A stretch of DNA of 31,997 bases, from positions 1 to 31,997 of the forward strand of contig CAVCYP010000019.1 in NCBI GenBank assembly GCA_963606545.1, read 5' to 3'. Made by a program: the position numbers and the translations under genes. A model generated the notes under the pieces. It was given only the letters and a program-made list of their open reading frames with translations, ran no database searches and had not been told where the DNA came from. Every line of letters starts with the position of its first letter. Position 1 is the stretch's first letter. Positions 1-8,522 of the stretch are shown here, piece by piece. This stretch comes from UBA9732 sp963606545 (GTDB lineage Bacteria; Spirochaetota; Spirochaetia; Sphaerochaetales; Sphaerochaetaceae).

Positions 1-1722
1 AGATCCTTTACCATCTCTGAGATGATGGAAAAGCTCTACACAAATCCAGTTCTCAACGTACTGAGCAAGCCTTTCATGAATTTAGACAAAATCACAGCAA
101 CAGCTTCTCCTTCTCCCAATAGATGGTCTGATAAAGTTCCTTCCAGAGAGATGACCAAGAAGGAAATTGAGTACATGATTTACGCCTTTGCAGAAAGTGC
201 AAGACAACTCAAAGAAGCTGGCGTGGATGGGGTTGAAATTCACGCAGTTCACGAAGGCTATCTTCTTGACCAGTTTACACTTAAATATGTTAATAAGCGT
301 ACAGACGAATATGGTGGAAGTTTTGAAAATAGGTATAGATTTGCAGTAGAGATAGTTAAGGCTATCAAAAAAGCCTGTGGAGAGGACTTCCCTGTATCAC
401 TCCGTTACAGCGTTATTTCCAAGACCAAAGGCTTCCGCCAGGGCGCACTTCCAGGGGAAGACTACGTTGAAGTAGGCCGCGACATGGAGGAAAGTGAAAA
501 AGCAGCCAAGTACCTACAGGATGCCGGTTACGACATGCTCAACTGTGATAACGGCACCTATGACGCCTGGTACTGGGCTCATCCACCAATTTATATGCCA
601 GAAAACTGCAACCTTGCAGACGTAGAGCACATCAAAAACTTTGTCACAATTCCAGTTGTCGCCGCAGGTAGACTGGACCCGTTTGTTGCAGCCCAAGCAA
701 TTGAAGCAGGCAAGTTAGATGGCGCCGGTTTTGCAAGACCCTTCCTTGCAGACCAAGAATGGGTCACAAAACTCATGGAAGACAATGCGGAAGATATTCG
801 CCCCTGCATTCTCTGCCACAACGGCTGCTTCAACATGTGCCACTATAAGGGCGTTCCAAATGACCAAGACCTTAGCGATTCGCTCCACCTTGCCCGTTGC
901 GCTGTCAACGCACAGACCATGCAGTGGAACAAGCATAAGATAGTCAAAACCTCAGCTCCTAAGACGGTTGCCATCATTGGCGGCGGAATTGGTGGCATGG
1001 AAACTGCACTGGTACTGAAAAAACGTGGCCACAACCCAGTCATCTACGAAAAACAAGATCATCTTGGAGGCACCTTCGTGGCAGCCAGCGCAGAGTCCTA
1101 CAAAGGCAAACTCCGCGACCTTTTAGCCTGGTACAAGCGCCAGATAGCTCAAAACGGCATTGAAGTCCACCTCAACACAGAAATTAAAGATCTCTCAGCC
1201 CTCAAGGCTGACAGTTTTGTAATTGCTACAGGGGCAAAGCCTAGGTTCCTCAAGAACGTCCCTGGCTTTGAAAAGACCGTTGAAGCCTGCCAGTTCCTAA
1301 CGGGAACTCCAGTTGGAGACACAGTAGCCATCATTGGAGGAGGTCTCACAGGCTCAGAAATTGCCTACGAACTTGCACTTCAAGGCAAGAACCCAATCAT
1401 CGTAGAGATGTTAGATGACTTGGTTAAGCAAAAGGGCGTCTGCCTTGCTAATAGTTCCTACCTGCGCGAGTGGTTTGAACTTCATAAAGTCCCAGTCTAT
1501 CTTGAAACCAAACTCACAGAAGTCAAAGACGGCTCAATTATCTGCCAGAAGAAGGACGGAAGTACTATTGAAATCAAATGTGACTCAGTAATTTCTTCTG
1601 CAGGCTACATTTCCAACCCACTTACCACTGAAGGTAACGTTCACCTAGTTGGCGACTGCCTGAAGGTTGGAAACCTGCGCTCAGTAATCTGGCGTGCCTT
1701 TGAAGTTGCTATGAGCATTTGA
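1..1722 (+). CDS. FMN/FAD/4Fe-4S NADH:flavin oxidoreductase (2-enoate reductase type), 5' end missing
   Basis: The reading frame is open from base 1, so the window starts inside the gene; about 567 codons remain of a family usually near 640-670 residues. Known for the family: an N-terminal Old-Yellow-Enzyme TIM barrel with FMN, a 4Fe-4S cluster, and a C-terminal FAD/NAD(P) module that passes electrons from NAD(P)H to reduce an enoate or dienoyl substrate. Seen: the active-site stretch HAVHEGYLLDQF followed by NKRTDEYGGSFENR; cluster cysteines at nt 805, 814 and 826 (C-x2-C-x3-C), with a fourth at 898; two dinucleotide folds, IIGGGIGG near nt 973 and IIGGGLTG near nt 1330. The HAVHEGYLLDQF form resembles bile-acid and cinnamate-type enoate reductases more than 2,4-dienoyl-CoA reductase, but the substrate cannot be read from sequence. 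It converges on recO across 37 bp with no obvious terminator. Confidence 0.9.
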   Translation, partial: RSFTISEMMEKLYTNPVLNVLSKPFMNLDKITATASPSPNRWSDKVPSREMTKKEIEYMIYAFAESARQLKEAGVDGVEIHAVHEGYLLDQFTLKYVNKRTDEYGGSFENRYRFAVEIVKAIKKACGEDFPVSLRYSVISKTKGFRQGALPGEDYVEVGRDMEESEKAAKYLQDAGYDMLNCDNGTYDAWYWAHPPIYMPENCNLADVEHIKNFVTIPVVAAGRLDPFVAAQAIEAGKLDGAGFARPFLADQEWVTKLMEDNAEDIRPCILCHNGCFNMCHYKGVPNDQDLSDSLHLARCAVNAQTMQWNKHKIVKTSAPKTVAIIGGGIGGMETALVLKKRGHNPVIYEKQDHLGGTFVAASAESYKGKLRDLLAWYKRQIAQNGIEVHLNTEIKDLSALKADSFVIATGAKPRFLKNVPGFEKTVEACQFLTGTPVGDTVAIIGGGLTGSEIAYELALQGKNPIIVEMLDDLVKQKGVCLANSSYLREWFELHKVPVYLETKLTEVKDGSIICQKKDGSTIEIKCDSVISSAGYISNPLTTEGNVHLVGDCLKVGNLRSVIWRAFEVAMSI

Positions 1723-1759
1723 TTAGCTTTAGATTGGTATATATCTAGCCAAGTAGGGG

Positions 1760-2494
1760 TTAAAACGGCCAGTTTTCCAGCGTCTTAAGCGGGGTGCTTA
1801 CATGAAGCTTTATCCACTTTAGCATATACGAAAGAATGCGCGCCTGTGCCGGCGGATTCAGCTGGATAGCAACAGCACTCGTAAAGTCCATGCTCATAGT
1901 GTAGCGCAGGTATCGTCTTGCCCCCGGGGGTAGCACAAGGTAGTCGCTATTTGCGCAGTTTTTGCACGCCGGACTTGTCAGCTCCATTGCAAACAGCAGC
2001 GTCTCATTTTCTTCAAACCTGCGCTCGCAAACCGGACAGTACTCCAAATCTGGCGCCAAACCCGATATTTGTAAAAATTTCCAGATAAAGGAAATAATTA
2101 TTCGCTGTGCATCTTGGGGTTCTTTTTCTAGCGCAAAAAGAGCACTTTTGAGAGTTTCAAAGATGGGTTTTGGATCATCTGTAGAAGTCTTTGTGACAAT
2201 TTCACAAAGTAGGGAAGCCGCATAAGTGCACTGCAAATCCTGCATTATTGCTTCTGGAATGAAGGAAGAAACGGCTTCTTCAAGGGAATATTCGTTACGC
2301 ACAGGATTGTGATAAAGCTGAAAAGTGCCAACAGAAAACAAAGGCGCAAGGGCAGTTTTTTTACCCTTGCGTCCTCCATAAATCATGACACTAACAAGAC
2401 CAAGGTCAGGGCTGAGAAGTGTTAAAAGTTTATGCATCTCTCCAACCTTGGCGGTTTTAACAACAATTGCTTGAGTCTGTACGCTCCGTTCCAC
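1760..2494 (-). CDS. recO: DNA repair protein RecO
   Basis: RecO loads RecA on SSB-coated single-stranded DNA in the RecFOR recombination pathway. The 244-residue product matches the usual length. An N-terminal OB-fold segment (residues 1-80) opens with TQAIVVKTAKVGEMHKLLTL, typical of RecO. An alpha-helical C-terminal part carries a zinc-finger pattern CPVC ... CKNC, present in many but not all RecO proteins. The start is GTG, with a GAGG 7-8 nt upstream on the minus strand. It is the last gene of a probable serA-lrp-recO unit, 20 bp after the lrp stop. Confidence 0.92.
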   Translation of the reverse strand: MERSVQTQAIVVKTAKVGEMHKLLTLLSPDLGLVSVMIYGGRKGKKTALAPLFSVGTFQLYHNPVRNEYSLEEAVSSFIPEAIMQDLQCTYAASLLCEIVTKTSTDDPKPIFETLKSALFALEKEPQDAQRIIISFIWKFLQISGLAPDLEYCPVCERRFEENETLLFAMELTSPACKNCANSDYLVLPPGARRYLRYTMSMDFTSAVAIQLNPPAQARILSYMLKWIKLHVSTPLKTLENWPF

Positions 2495-2514
2495 TAAAAA
2501 CCTCAGAAGATATC

Positions 2515-2973
2515 TTAGAAGGTATAAGGAATCATGTAGTTATGAGACTGATAGACAACAAAAGTCTCTACGTCAGAAACGTCCTTAATCTTGCTTAGCT
2601 CATTTTTAAAGAAGTTAAGAAGACTGTTGTCTCCGTTGTCTCCATTGGCTCCTGTTGCTAGACTTACGATGAGGTCATATCTTCCTGTTACAACCACAAC
2701 AGAGATAACTCCTTTGAGCTTAAGAAATTCCTGAGCTTTTTCTTCTAGGTCTAGGGTACTCAGCTTAATGCCCATGAAAACAACTTGTAATTCAGGAACA
2801 TACTGAGGGTCTACAAGACCAGAAATCTGAAGAACCCCGTCATCAATGAGTTTGTTAACTCTTGCTCTGACAGTGTTCTCCGTGATTCCGACTCTTTCAG
2901 CAATAGCGCTAAAAGCTTTACGTCCATTGCTGAGTTCTTTAATGATGGCTTTGTTAGTATCGTCAAGTTTCAT
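2515..2973 (-). CDS. Lrp/AsnC-family transcriptional regulator
   Basis: This 152-residue protein has the standard two-part Lrp layout. Residues 1-60 form a winged helix-turn-helix (AFSAIAERVGITENTVRARV is the recognition region). Residues 65-150 form an RAM/ACT-like ligand-binding and oligomerisation domain (GVISVVVVTGRYDLIVSL). Family members sense amino acids and act as local or global regulators. I chose the ATG at 2973-2971, which overlaps the serA TGA by one base (TGATG), over an in-frame TTG one codon upstream. A GGAAA stretch lies about 8 nt before it. Cotranscription with serA suggests control of serine or another amino acid pathway (inference). An acidic, low-complexity NGDNGDNS loop sits in the RAM domain. 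Confidence 0.9.
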   Translation of the reverse strand: MKLDDTNKAIIKELSNGRKAFSAIAERVGITENTVRARVNKLIDDGVLQISGLVDPQYVPELQVVFMGIKLSTLDLEEKAQEFLKLKGVISVVVVTGRYDLIVSLATGANGDNGDNSLLNFFKNELSKIKDVSDVETFVVYQSHNYMIPYTF

Positions 2974-3857
2974 CAAATTTTTCCGTTTTCCTTTAGGTCT
3001 TTAATTGTAGCAACAATCTCATCACCAATTCTAAGAAGGTTTTCTTTGCTGTTAGCACCTACGTGAGGTGTGAGGATAACCTTGTCAGACTTGAGAATTG
3101 GATAATCTGGGGCTGGTGGATCTGATGGGTAAACATCTGCACAGTAGCAAGTTACCTTACCATCATCAAGAGCCTTAACCATGTCTTCTGCATTAACAAT
3201 AGCTCCACGAGCAGCGTTGATGATAACAGGTTTCTTTGTCATGATGTCAAAGAGTTTTGCATTGAACATATCTCTTGTTTCATCTGTCAATGGCATGTGG
3301 ATGGAGATGTAATCAGCATCCTTAACCGCATCTTCAACTGTAGGAACCAAAGTTGCAACTGCTGAAGAAGAAACATACTTGTCGTAGGCTACAACGTTCA
3401 TTCCAAAGGCCTTTGCTCTTTCAGCAACCTTTGTTGCAATATTTCCAATTCCAAGAAGACCAAGAGTCTTTCCATAAAGCTCTGTTCTCTTAATGTTCTT
3501 GAGCCATTCGCCGTTCTTCATACCATTGTGGTAAGTAATGATGTTGTTTGGTGCACAAAGCATCAAAGCAAAGGTGAGCTCTGCTACAGCAATTGAGCTG
3601 GCCTTTGGAGTATTACGAACAATAATTCCCTTGGACTCTGCATAAGCTTTGTCAATGTTGTCAATTCCAACCCCACCACGAATGATGAGCTTTACGTTCT
3701 TTGCTGCGTCAATGTACTCTTTGTTGCAGATGGTTTTTGCTCTAACCAAGATGATATCTGCTTCTGGAGCTCTTGACTTATCTGTTGTAACTTCTCCAAA
3801 CTGCTGGAGTTTTGATTCAAGTGATGCATCAAATGCATCTGAAATAAGAATAAGCAT
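2973..3857 (-). CDS. D-2-hydroxyacid dehydrogenase, SerA-like (probable D-3-phosphoglycerate dehydrogenase)
   Basis: This NAD-dependent oxidoreductase of the D-isomer-specific 2-hydroxyacid dehydrogenase family probably performs the first step of serine synthesis. Seen: Rossmann motif G136-x-G138-xx-A141; Arg217 in NAARGAIV; His265 in LTPHVG. The third catalytic position, normally Glu in a [ST]EP context, is Asp246 (PSDPP). At 294 residues it lacks the C-terminal ACT domain of classical SerA, like many short bacterial enzymes. The ATG has a strong AAGGAG 7 nt upstream. Its promoter is at 3891-3919. It leads the serA-lrp-recO unit and is divergent from the gene at 4069. Other 2-hydroxyacid substrates cannot be excluded. 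Confidence 0.85.
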   Translation of the reverse strand: MLILISDAFDASLESKLQQFGEVTTDKSRAPEADIILVRAKTICNKEYIDAAKNVKLIIRGGVGIDNIDKAYAESKGIIVRNTPKASSIAVAELTFALMLCAPNNIITYHNGMKNGEWLKNIKRTELYGKTLGLLGIGNIATKVAERAKAFGMNVVAYDKYVSSSAVATLVPTVEDAVKDADYISIHMPLTDETRDMFNAKLFDIMTKKPVIINAARGAIVNAEDMVKALDDGKVTCYCADVYPSDPPAPDYPILKSDKVILTPHVGANSKENLLRIGDEIVATIKDLKENGKI

Positions 3858-3890
3858 TATTATCTCCTTATGTTTTTTTATTTCATTATG

Positions 3891-3919
3891 ATTTTACCAG
3901 TAGATTGCGTATAAGTCAA
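3891..3919 (-). promoter_or_regulatory. sigma-70 type promoter for the serA-like gene
   Basis: Minus strand: TTGACT (complement of 3914-3919), 17-bp spacer, TAAAAT (complement of 3891-3896). Both boxes match consensus at 5 of 6 positions and face the serA start about 35 bp away. Confidence 0.7.
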
Positions 3920-4027
3920 ATTTTATTATTTAAAAATACTGTAAATCTAAAAAATGGCAGTAGAAAATTTATGAATTCACAATGGGGGTCCAATGAAAGC
4001 AATTGTCTTTATCTTGCATTCTCTATT

Positions 4028-4036
4028 TGATATAAT
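4028..4036 (+). promoter_or_regulatory. Extended -10 promoter for the DHOD-like operon
   Basis: TGATATAAT, a TGn extension plus a perfect TATAAT, lies 33 bp before the ATG at 4069. The -35 is weak (TTTATC at 4008-4013 with 17-bp spacing), which suits an extended -10 promoter. The rest of the 211-bp divergent region (3858-4068) is AT-rich and shows nothing else I recognise. Confidence 0.6.
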
Positions 4037-4068
4037 TCATACAAATTCGAGATTTTCTGGAGGTTAGG

Positions 4069-5061
4069 ATGAGGTCTTTAGAAACTACCTACATGGGCTT
4101 GAAGCTTAAAAACCCACTGATTTTGGGAAGTAGCCCAATAATTTCTGATTTGGATTCAATTAAAAGAGCAGAGGATTCTGGGCTTGCAGCCATTGTTCTG
4201 AGCTCACTGTTTGAAGAGCAGATAACCAACAAAGCCCGCAGAGATATGAGTGGGGCAGAGGACTACCTTACTCACGCGGATGCTCGCGCTTTTTTATCTC
4301 AGGCCAGCGCTGACTACTATGTAGACAAATATCTAGACCTCATTGAAAAGGCCAAAAGCGCAGTTGATATCCCAATTATCGCTTGTATTAACTGTACTTC
4401 AGAGGCTAGATGGTTGGAGGATGCCAAGAGCTTTGCCTCCTGTGGCGCAGATGCAATTGAAGTCATTCACTTCATTGTCCCAAGTAACTGCAAGGTTAAA
4501 GGTCAGACGGTGGAAGCCAACTACCTTAAATTTGCCCAGCAGACCAGAAAGGCTATTACTTTACCTTTGAGCATGAAAATCAGTTATCACTTCACTTCTA
4601 TCTCTAACATGGTCAAAAACCTCTCAGACATAGGCATTGACGGAATTGTCATGTTTAACCACCTTTTCCGCCCAGACATTGATATTGATAAAGTTTGCGT
4701 AGACCCCACCTCCATGGTGCAACCCAAAGGCGACTACGGCGACACCTTGCGCTGGACCGCCATCATGAGCTCAGTAGTCAAGTCCGATATTTGCGCCTCC
4801 ACCGGTATCAGAGATGCTTCCACAGTAATCAAAATGCTCCTTGCCGGCGCCAAGGCAACCCAGATTAGTTCTACAATTCATATGCATGGGTTCCCAGTGG
4901 TCAAGGAAATCCTTACAGGCATTGAAGATTGGATGGACAAGCATAATTACAACAGCCTTGATGATTTCAGAGGTCTCTTGTCTCAGAGACACGTGGGAGA
5001 CCCACAAAGTTGGGAAAGATCAATGATACTAGAGCTTTGCTCAAGTTTCAGAAATAACTAA
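4069..5061 (+). CDS. Dihydroorotate dehydrogenase-like flavoprotein (PyrD-related TIM barrel)
   Basis: The 330-residue product opens with LETTYMGLKLKNPLILGSSP, the typical start of class 1 dihydroorotate dehydrogenases, where FMN binds in a TIM barrel. Later barrel segments fit too: IPIIACINC, LPLSMKIS, GIDGIVMFNHLF, ICASTGIRDASTVIKMLLAGA. This branch is usually annotated only as DHOD-like. The canonical active-site loop cysteine context is not clear to me, so true pyrimidine synthesis is uncertain and no pyr genes are nearby. GGAGG at 4059-4063 sets the ATG start. It leads a plus-strand unit with an acyltransferase 21 bp downstream. The function is likely an FMN-dependent oxidation or reduction of unknown substrate. 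Confidence 0.8.
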   Translation: MRSLETTYMGLKLKNPLILGSSPIISDLDSIKRAEDSGLAAIVLSSLFEEQITNKARRDMSGAEDYLTHADARAFLSQASADYYVDKYLDLIEKAKSAVDIPIIACINCTSEARWLEDAKSFASCGADAIEVIHFIVPSNCKVKGQTVEANYLKFAQQTRKAITLPLSMKISYHFTSISNMVKNLSDIGIDGIVMFNHLFRPDIDIDKVCVDPTSMVQPKGDYGDTLRWTAIMSSVVKSDICASTGIRDASTVIKMLLAGAKATQISSTIHMHGFPVVKEILTGIEDWMDKHNYNSLDDFRGLLSQRHVGDPQSWERSMILELCSSFRNN

Positions 5062-5082
5062 AGAAGTTGAGGTTCCTACAAG

Positions 5083-6243
5083 ATGAAAGAAGAATTTAAG
5101 GATATTGCTCCATATGAAGGACAAGATTTTGATGATGCCATCTCAAGACTCATTCAATATCCGCAATTACTAAATAACTTTACAGACATTCTTTCAAGAC
5201 ATAATAGAATTAGAAATTCATGGAAATCCTTTCATTCAAAGAGATTACTGTCTCATTTACTGACTCAGGTTCACAACTACACTGAGTTTCAGGAATACAT
5301 CACCTGTGATTTATTCTTGGAGATGATTGAAAGCTCCAGTATTGATGATTTTACCTTTGGGGGCATTGATAAATTTACTGACGATAGACCTCATATTTAC
5401 ATTAGCAACCACAGGGATATTGTACTAGACACGGCGCTTTTAGACTTAGCACTGATTCGCAGTGGCAAGCAAATGTGTGAGATGGTCATTGGGGACAACC
5501 TTTTAGTCAACCAGTTTGCTGCAGACCTCTTTAAGGTCAACGGCGCAGTTACCATCAAGAGGTCCCTTACTTCCACCAGCGAGCTGAGAAAAGAAACCCT
5601 GCGCCTTAGCCAATACCTCAAATACGCCATTGAAGAGAAAAAGAAGTCCATTTGGATTGCTCAAAAGAGTGGTCGCTCCAAAGACGGTATAGACAACACC
5701 AGCGCCGCAATCCTTAAAATGCTCTATTTGGCCTACCGAGAAGAGGGCTACACCTTCTCCCAGTTCCTTGAAAAGGCGTCAATTGTCCCTGTAGCCATCA
5801 GCTACCAGAAGGATCCCTGCGACGTCACCAAAAGCCAAGAGCAAATTCGTAAGCTCAAAGCGGAAGGCGTTTACGACAACGTCTACGTCAAAAAGAAATA
5901 TGCCGATGTCTTGGATTTAATCCGTGGATTACGTCTTCCAAAGGGTAATGTTCACATTGAAGTAGGCAGTCCTGTCGCTTCAAGCTGTACTGACGCTCGT
6001 GCTGCTGTGCGTGAGATTGATAAGCAAATTCATTTAAACTACAAGCTCTTTGATGCTAATTACTTTGCTTATGACTATTTAAACAACTCAACCGAGTTTG
6101 CAAATCTGTATGCAGATATGAATACTAAGGCTTTTGTAAAGCATTATAGCCACCTAAAGCCAGAGGTTCATGATTTAGTATTCCAAGAATACGCAAATCC
6201 AGTGGTTTCAATGCTAAATGAAAAGAACTCTATTACCGGCTAA
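5083..6243 (+). CDS. 1-acyl-glycerol-3-phosphate-type acyltransferase
   Basis: The 386-residue product has PlsC/PlsB-type acyltransferase blocks: IYISNHRDIVLD (His110), then FKVNGAVTIKRS, then IWIAQKSGRSKDG, then ASIVPVAISY. These correspond to catalytic, acyl-acceptor-binding and structural blocks 1-4 of glycerolipid acyltransferases. The family normally has H-x4-D; here the Asp after His110 is one residue further (Asp116), with another Asp at 112. An ordinary helical N-terminal region of about 90 residues precedes the domain. No signal peptide or clear transmembrane helix is seen, suggesting peripheral membrane association. It probably makes membrane phospholipid precursors or acylates another lipid. 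Its 3' end overlaps the next gene by 26 nt. Confidence 0.82.
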   Translation: MKEEFKDIAPYEGQDFDDAISRLIQYPQLLNNFTDILSRHNRIRNSWKSFHSKRLLSHLLTQVHNYTEFQEYITCDLFLEMIESSSIDDFTFGGIDKFTDDRPHIYISNHRDIVLDTALLDLALIRSGKQMCEMVIGDNLLVNQFAADLFKVNGAVTIKRSLTSTSELRKETLRLSQYLKYAIEEKKKSIWIAQKSGRSKDGIDNTSAAILKMLYLAYREEGYTFSQFLEKASIVPVAISYQKDPCDVTKSQEQIRKLKAEGVYDNVYVKKKYADVLDLIRGLRLPKGNVHIEVGSPVASSCTDARAAVREIDKQIHLNYKLFDANYFAYDYLNNSTEFANLYADMNTKAFVKHYSHLKPEVHDLVFQEYANPVVSMLNEKNSITG

Positions 6244-6688
6244 ATTCTTGTTAATTCTAGCGCTTTTTTGTCTTCTGACCTCCTGCTACAAAGGGGAGTT
6301 TAAGGTCTCCTCCATTGTGGCACAGCCTTATGTCTCAGAATCTACTAAGGCTATGGGATTAAGTGTATTTATCACAGCTTCTGTCCCCTCAGAAGATGGG
6401 CTAACAATGGTCGTAAGCTCGCCTGATGGTACACTTTCTTGGACTACAACTGCAAAACAGGCTATTGTTGATGGCGTAACCTACTATGGTGTTTCTAATC
6501 TTGTTATGCCGGATGGAGCTCTTCTTCCAACGGGACTTTGGACTTTGACTTTGTACTACAAAGACGGTAGAACCCTTAAGGATACCTTTGAGGTTTCTTA
6601 CAGGGATGTCAGTGGGGCTCTAGATAGAGGCTTAGGCCTTACTGAAGCTGTCTTTGATGAAGTTTCAAATTTAACTATTCTGCCTTAA
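6218..6688 (+). CDS. Small putative lipoprotein, function unknown
   Basis: The 156-residue product has a hydrophobic signal peptide ending LLTSC (Cys23), a plausible spirochaete lipobox, so it is predicted to be lipid-anchored. The mature part is rich in beta-type segments (GLSVFITASVP, GLTMVVSSPDGTLSW, LPTGLWTLTLYYKDG, DTFEVSYRDVSG) and resembles a small beta-sandwich. I recognise no family. The ATG lies 26 nt inside the end of the acyltransferase gene, and no strong ribosome-binding site is visible, suggesting translational coupling. The stop overlaps the end of convergent mutL by 4 nt. Confidence 0.75.
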   Translation: MKRTLLPAKFLLILALFCLLTSCYKGEFKVSSIVAQPYVSESTKAMGLSVFITASVPSEDGLTMVVSSPDGTLSWTTTAKQAIVDGVTYYGVSNLVMPDGALLPTGLWTLTLYYKDGRTLKDTFEVSYRDVSGALDRGLGLTEAVFDEVSNLTILP

Positions 6689-8517
6689 ACTATACGTCCA
6701 ACTTTTTTGTAAAGCTCTTCCTTGGTCATTTCAAAAGTAAAGCTTCTGCCGTGAGGGCAGAGCATTGCGTCTAATTTAAAGACTTTATCCACCAGGGCTT
6801 TTGCTGTGATGTTATCAAGAGGATCTCCTGCTTTGATTGCTGCATGGCAGGCCATTACTGCAAAAAGGCCCTTTCTTGCACTTTCAAGGTCTCCTGTGGT
6901 GTTTTGGATATAGGCGGCAACCTCTGCTTCATTTTTTCTGCAGACGGCAGGGATTGTGGACATTTCCCATAAAAGAGGTTCCACGCGGGTAAGCTCCACG
7001 CCAAAATCGGAATAGATTATGCTGTTTTCCATAAGAAAGTCGTCCGCCGAGCGGTCCGTTTCAAAGCGGTAGGGGATCATGAGGCGTTGGACGTCTTTTT
7101 GCGCTACAATTTCGTCGTAGAGGAGACGTTCGTGAGCGGCGTGCTGGTCTATGAAAAGCAGTTTGTCGTTGACTTCTACAAGTAGGAAAGTGTTGAAGAG
7201 CTGTCCAAGGTAGGTGTAGGTAGCACTCTGGGCTTTGATGTCCTGTTGGGCCTCTTGTGCTTTATTTTGAGAGGCATTTGGGCTGTTTGAAGCACTTTTT
7301 GCCATGATTTTCTTTGCGTTTTCAAACCAAGCTGGATCAAAAGGCTTGCTGGTATTTTGTACTGCGGGGTGCTTAGAGCCTGTAGGTTCTTGGCTTGGAG
7401 CTTGTGTTACCGGTCTTGAACTTGGGGCCTTTGGCGTTGGCATTGGCTGCGTCTTTGGCAGGGCATTATACTGCACAGGCTTTTCGTTGAATTCCAGTGT
7501 GGGCTCTTGTGCTTCAGCGGGGTTATCAATCTTGGTATTGAATTTCCCGTGGAGCAGGGCATTCCGAATCATGGTAGTTATACTGCCGTAGATTTGGCTC
7601 TGGTTACGAATCTTACACTCTCGCTTGGTTGGATGAATATTGAAATCTACCAGCGAAGGATTGTCTTCAATAAACAGATAGAAGAACGGAAAAGCTCCAC
7701 CAGGAAGAGCTGCGGAGTAGGCGTTGTTGATAGCCTGAGTTAGGGCAAAACTATCTATAATTCTTCCGTTGAGGAGAATTTTGATTTGAGTTCTATCCCG
7801 TTTATAGCAAGAAGGATCTGCAGCTACGGCATAAAGAGCAAGGTTTTCGCTTTCGTAGTTCATTTCAAGTATTTGCGCAGGCATAAAGGCTTTATCTAGG
7901 CTCATCACCGTTGCTGAGCGGTCTTTTTTGCTGGCTTTTGGAAGGTGTAACTTAAGCTCACCGTCAATGAAAAGAAGGAATTCAACGTCCTCAAAGCCAA
8001 GTGCCTTCTCTAGAAGGATCTTTTTGCATTCTGCGGCTTCGCTTTGAGGTCTTTTCAAAAAGAGCTTTCTTGCAGGAATTAGCTCAAAGAGGTTTTCCAT
8101 TCTGACGCTGGTACCTTTTGAGACACTTCCTGGAAGAATTGAACCTTGCTGTCCGTTATCAACTACAATGCGGTTTCCATTTGAATCTATTGTAAGGAGG
8201 GAACAGGAGGCTATGCTACTTAAGGCTTCGCCTCTAAAACCTAAGGTTCTAAGGTTAAAAAGATCTTCCAAGGTGCTTATTTTACTGGTTGCGTGGCTTA
8301 CGCAAGCCATTGAAAGATCTTCTTTTGACATTCCAAGACCATCATCTATTACCGTTAGGCTTTTGATGCCGCCCTGTTCAATATGAACGCTTATTTTTGT
8401 GGCTTTTGCGTCAATGGAATTGTCTATTAACTCACGCAAAACGGAGGAGGGTCTTTCAACTACCTCCCCCGCTGCTATACGAGAGGCAACTATTGGATCA
8501 AGTTGCTTTATTGCCAT
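6685..8517 (-). CDS. mutL: DNA mismatch repair protein MutL
   Basis: MutL couples MutS mismatch recognition to strand incision. The 610-residue product has an N-terminal GHKL ATPase (AAGEVVERP, IDDGLGM 57-63, TLGFRGEAL 91-99), a Pro/Gln-rich linker (about 335-430), and a C-terminal dimerisation and endonuclease domain. The endonuclease metal motif is DQHAAHE (457-463), followed by ACHAAIKA (556-563) and CPHGRS (587-592). The last Glu of DQHA-x2-E-x4-E is Asp468 with Glu469 next to it. An endonuclease-type MutL implies methyl-independent strand discrimination, as in most bacteria lacking MutH. The ATG lies 5 bp after the upstream barrel gene's stop with only a weak AAAGA upstream, suggesting coupling. 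Confidence 0.96.
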   Translation of the reverse strand: MAIKQLDPIVASRIAAGEVVERPSSVLRELIDNSIDAKATKISVHIEQGGIKSLTVIDDGLGMSKEDLSMACVSHATSKISTLEDLFNLRTLGFRGEALSSIASCSLLTIDSNGNRIVVDNGQQGSILPGSVSKGTSVRMENLFELIPARKLFLKRPQSEAAECKKILLEKALGFEDVEFLLFIDGELKLHLPKASKKDRSATVMSLDKAFMPAQILEMNYESENLALYAVAADPSCYKRDRTQIKILLNGRIIDSFALTQAINNAYSAALPGGAFPFFYLFIEDNPSLVDFNIHPTKRECKIRNQSQIYGSITTMIRNALLHGKFNTKIDNPAEAQEPTLEFNEKPVQYNALPKTQPMPTPKAPSSRPVTQAPSQEPTGSKHPAVQNTSKPFDPAWFENAKKIMAKSASNSPNASQNKAQEAQQDIKAQSATYTYLGQLFNTFLLVEVNDKLLFIDQHAAHERLLYDEIVAQKDVQRLMIPYRFETDRSADDFLMENSIIYSDFGVELTRVEPLLWEMSTIPAVCRKNEAEVAAYIQNTTGDLESARKGLFAVMACHAAIKAGDPLDNITAKALVDKVFKLDAMLCPHGRSFTFEMTKEELYKKVGRIV

Positions 8518-8522
8518 ATCTT

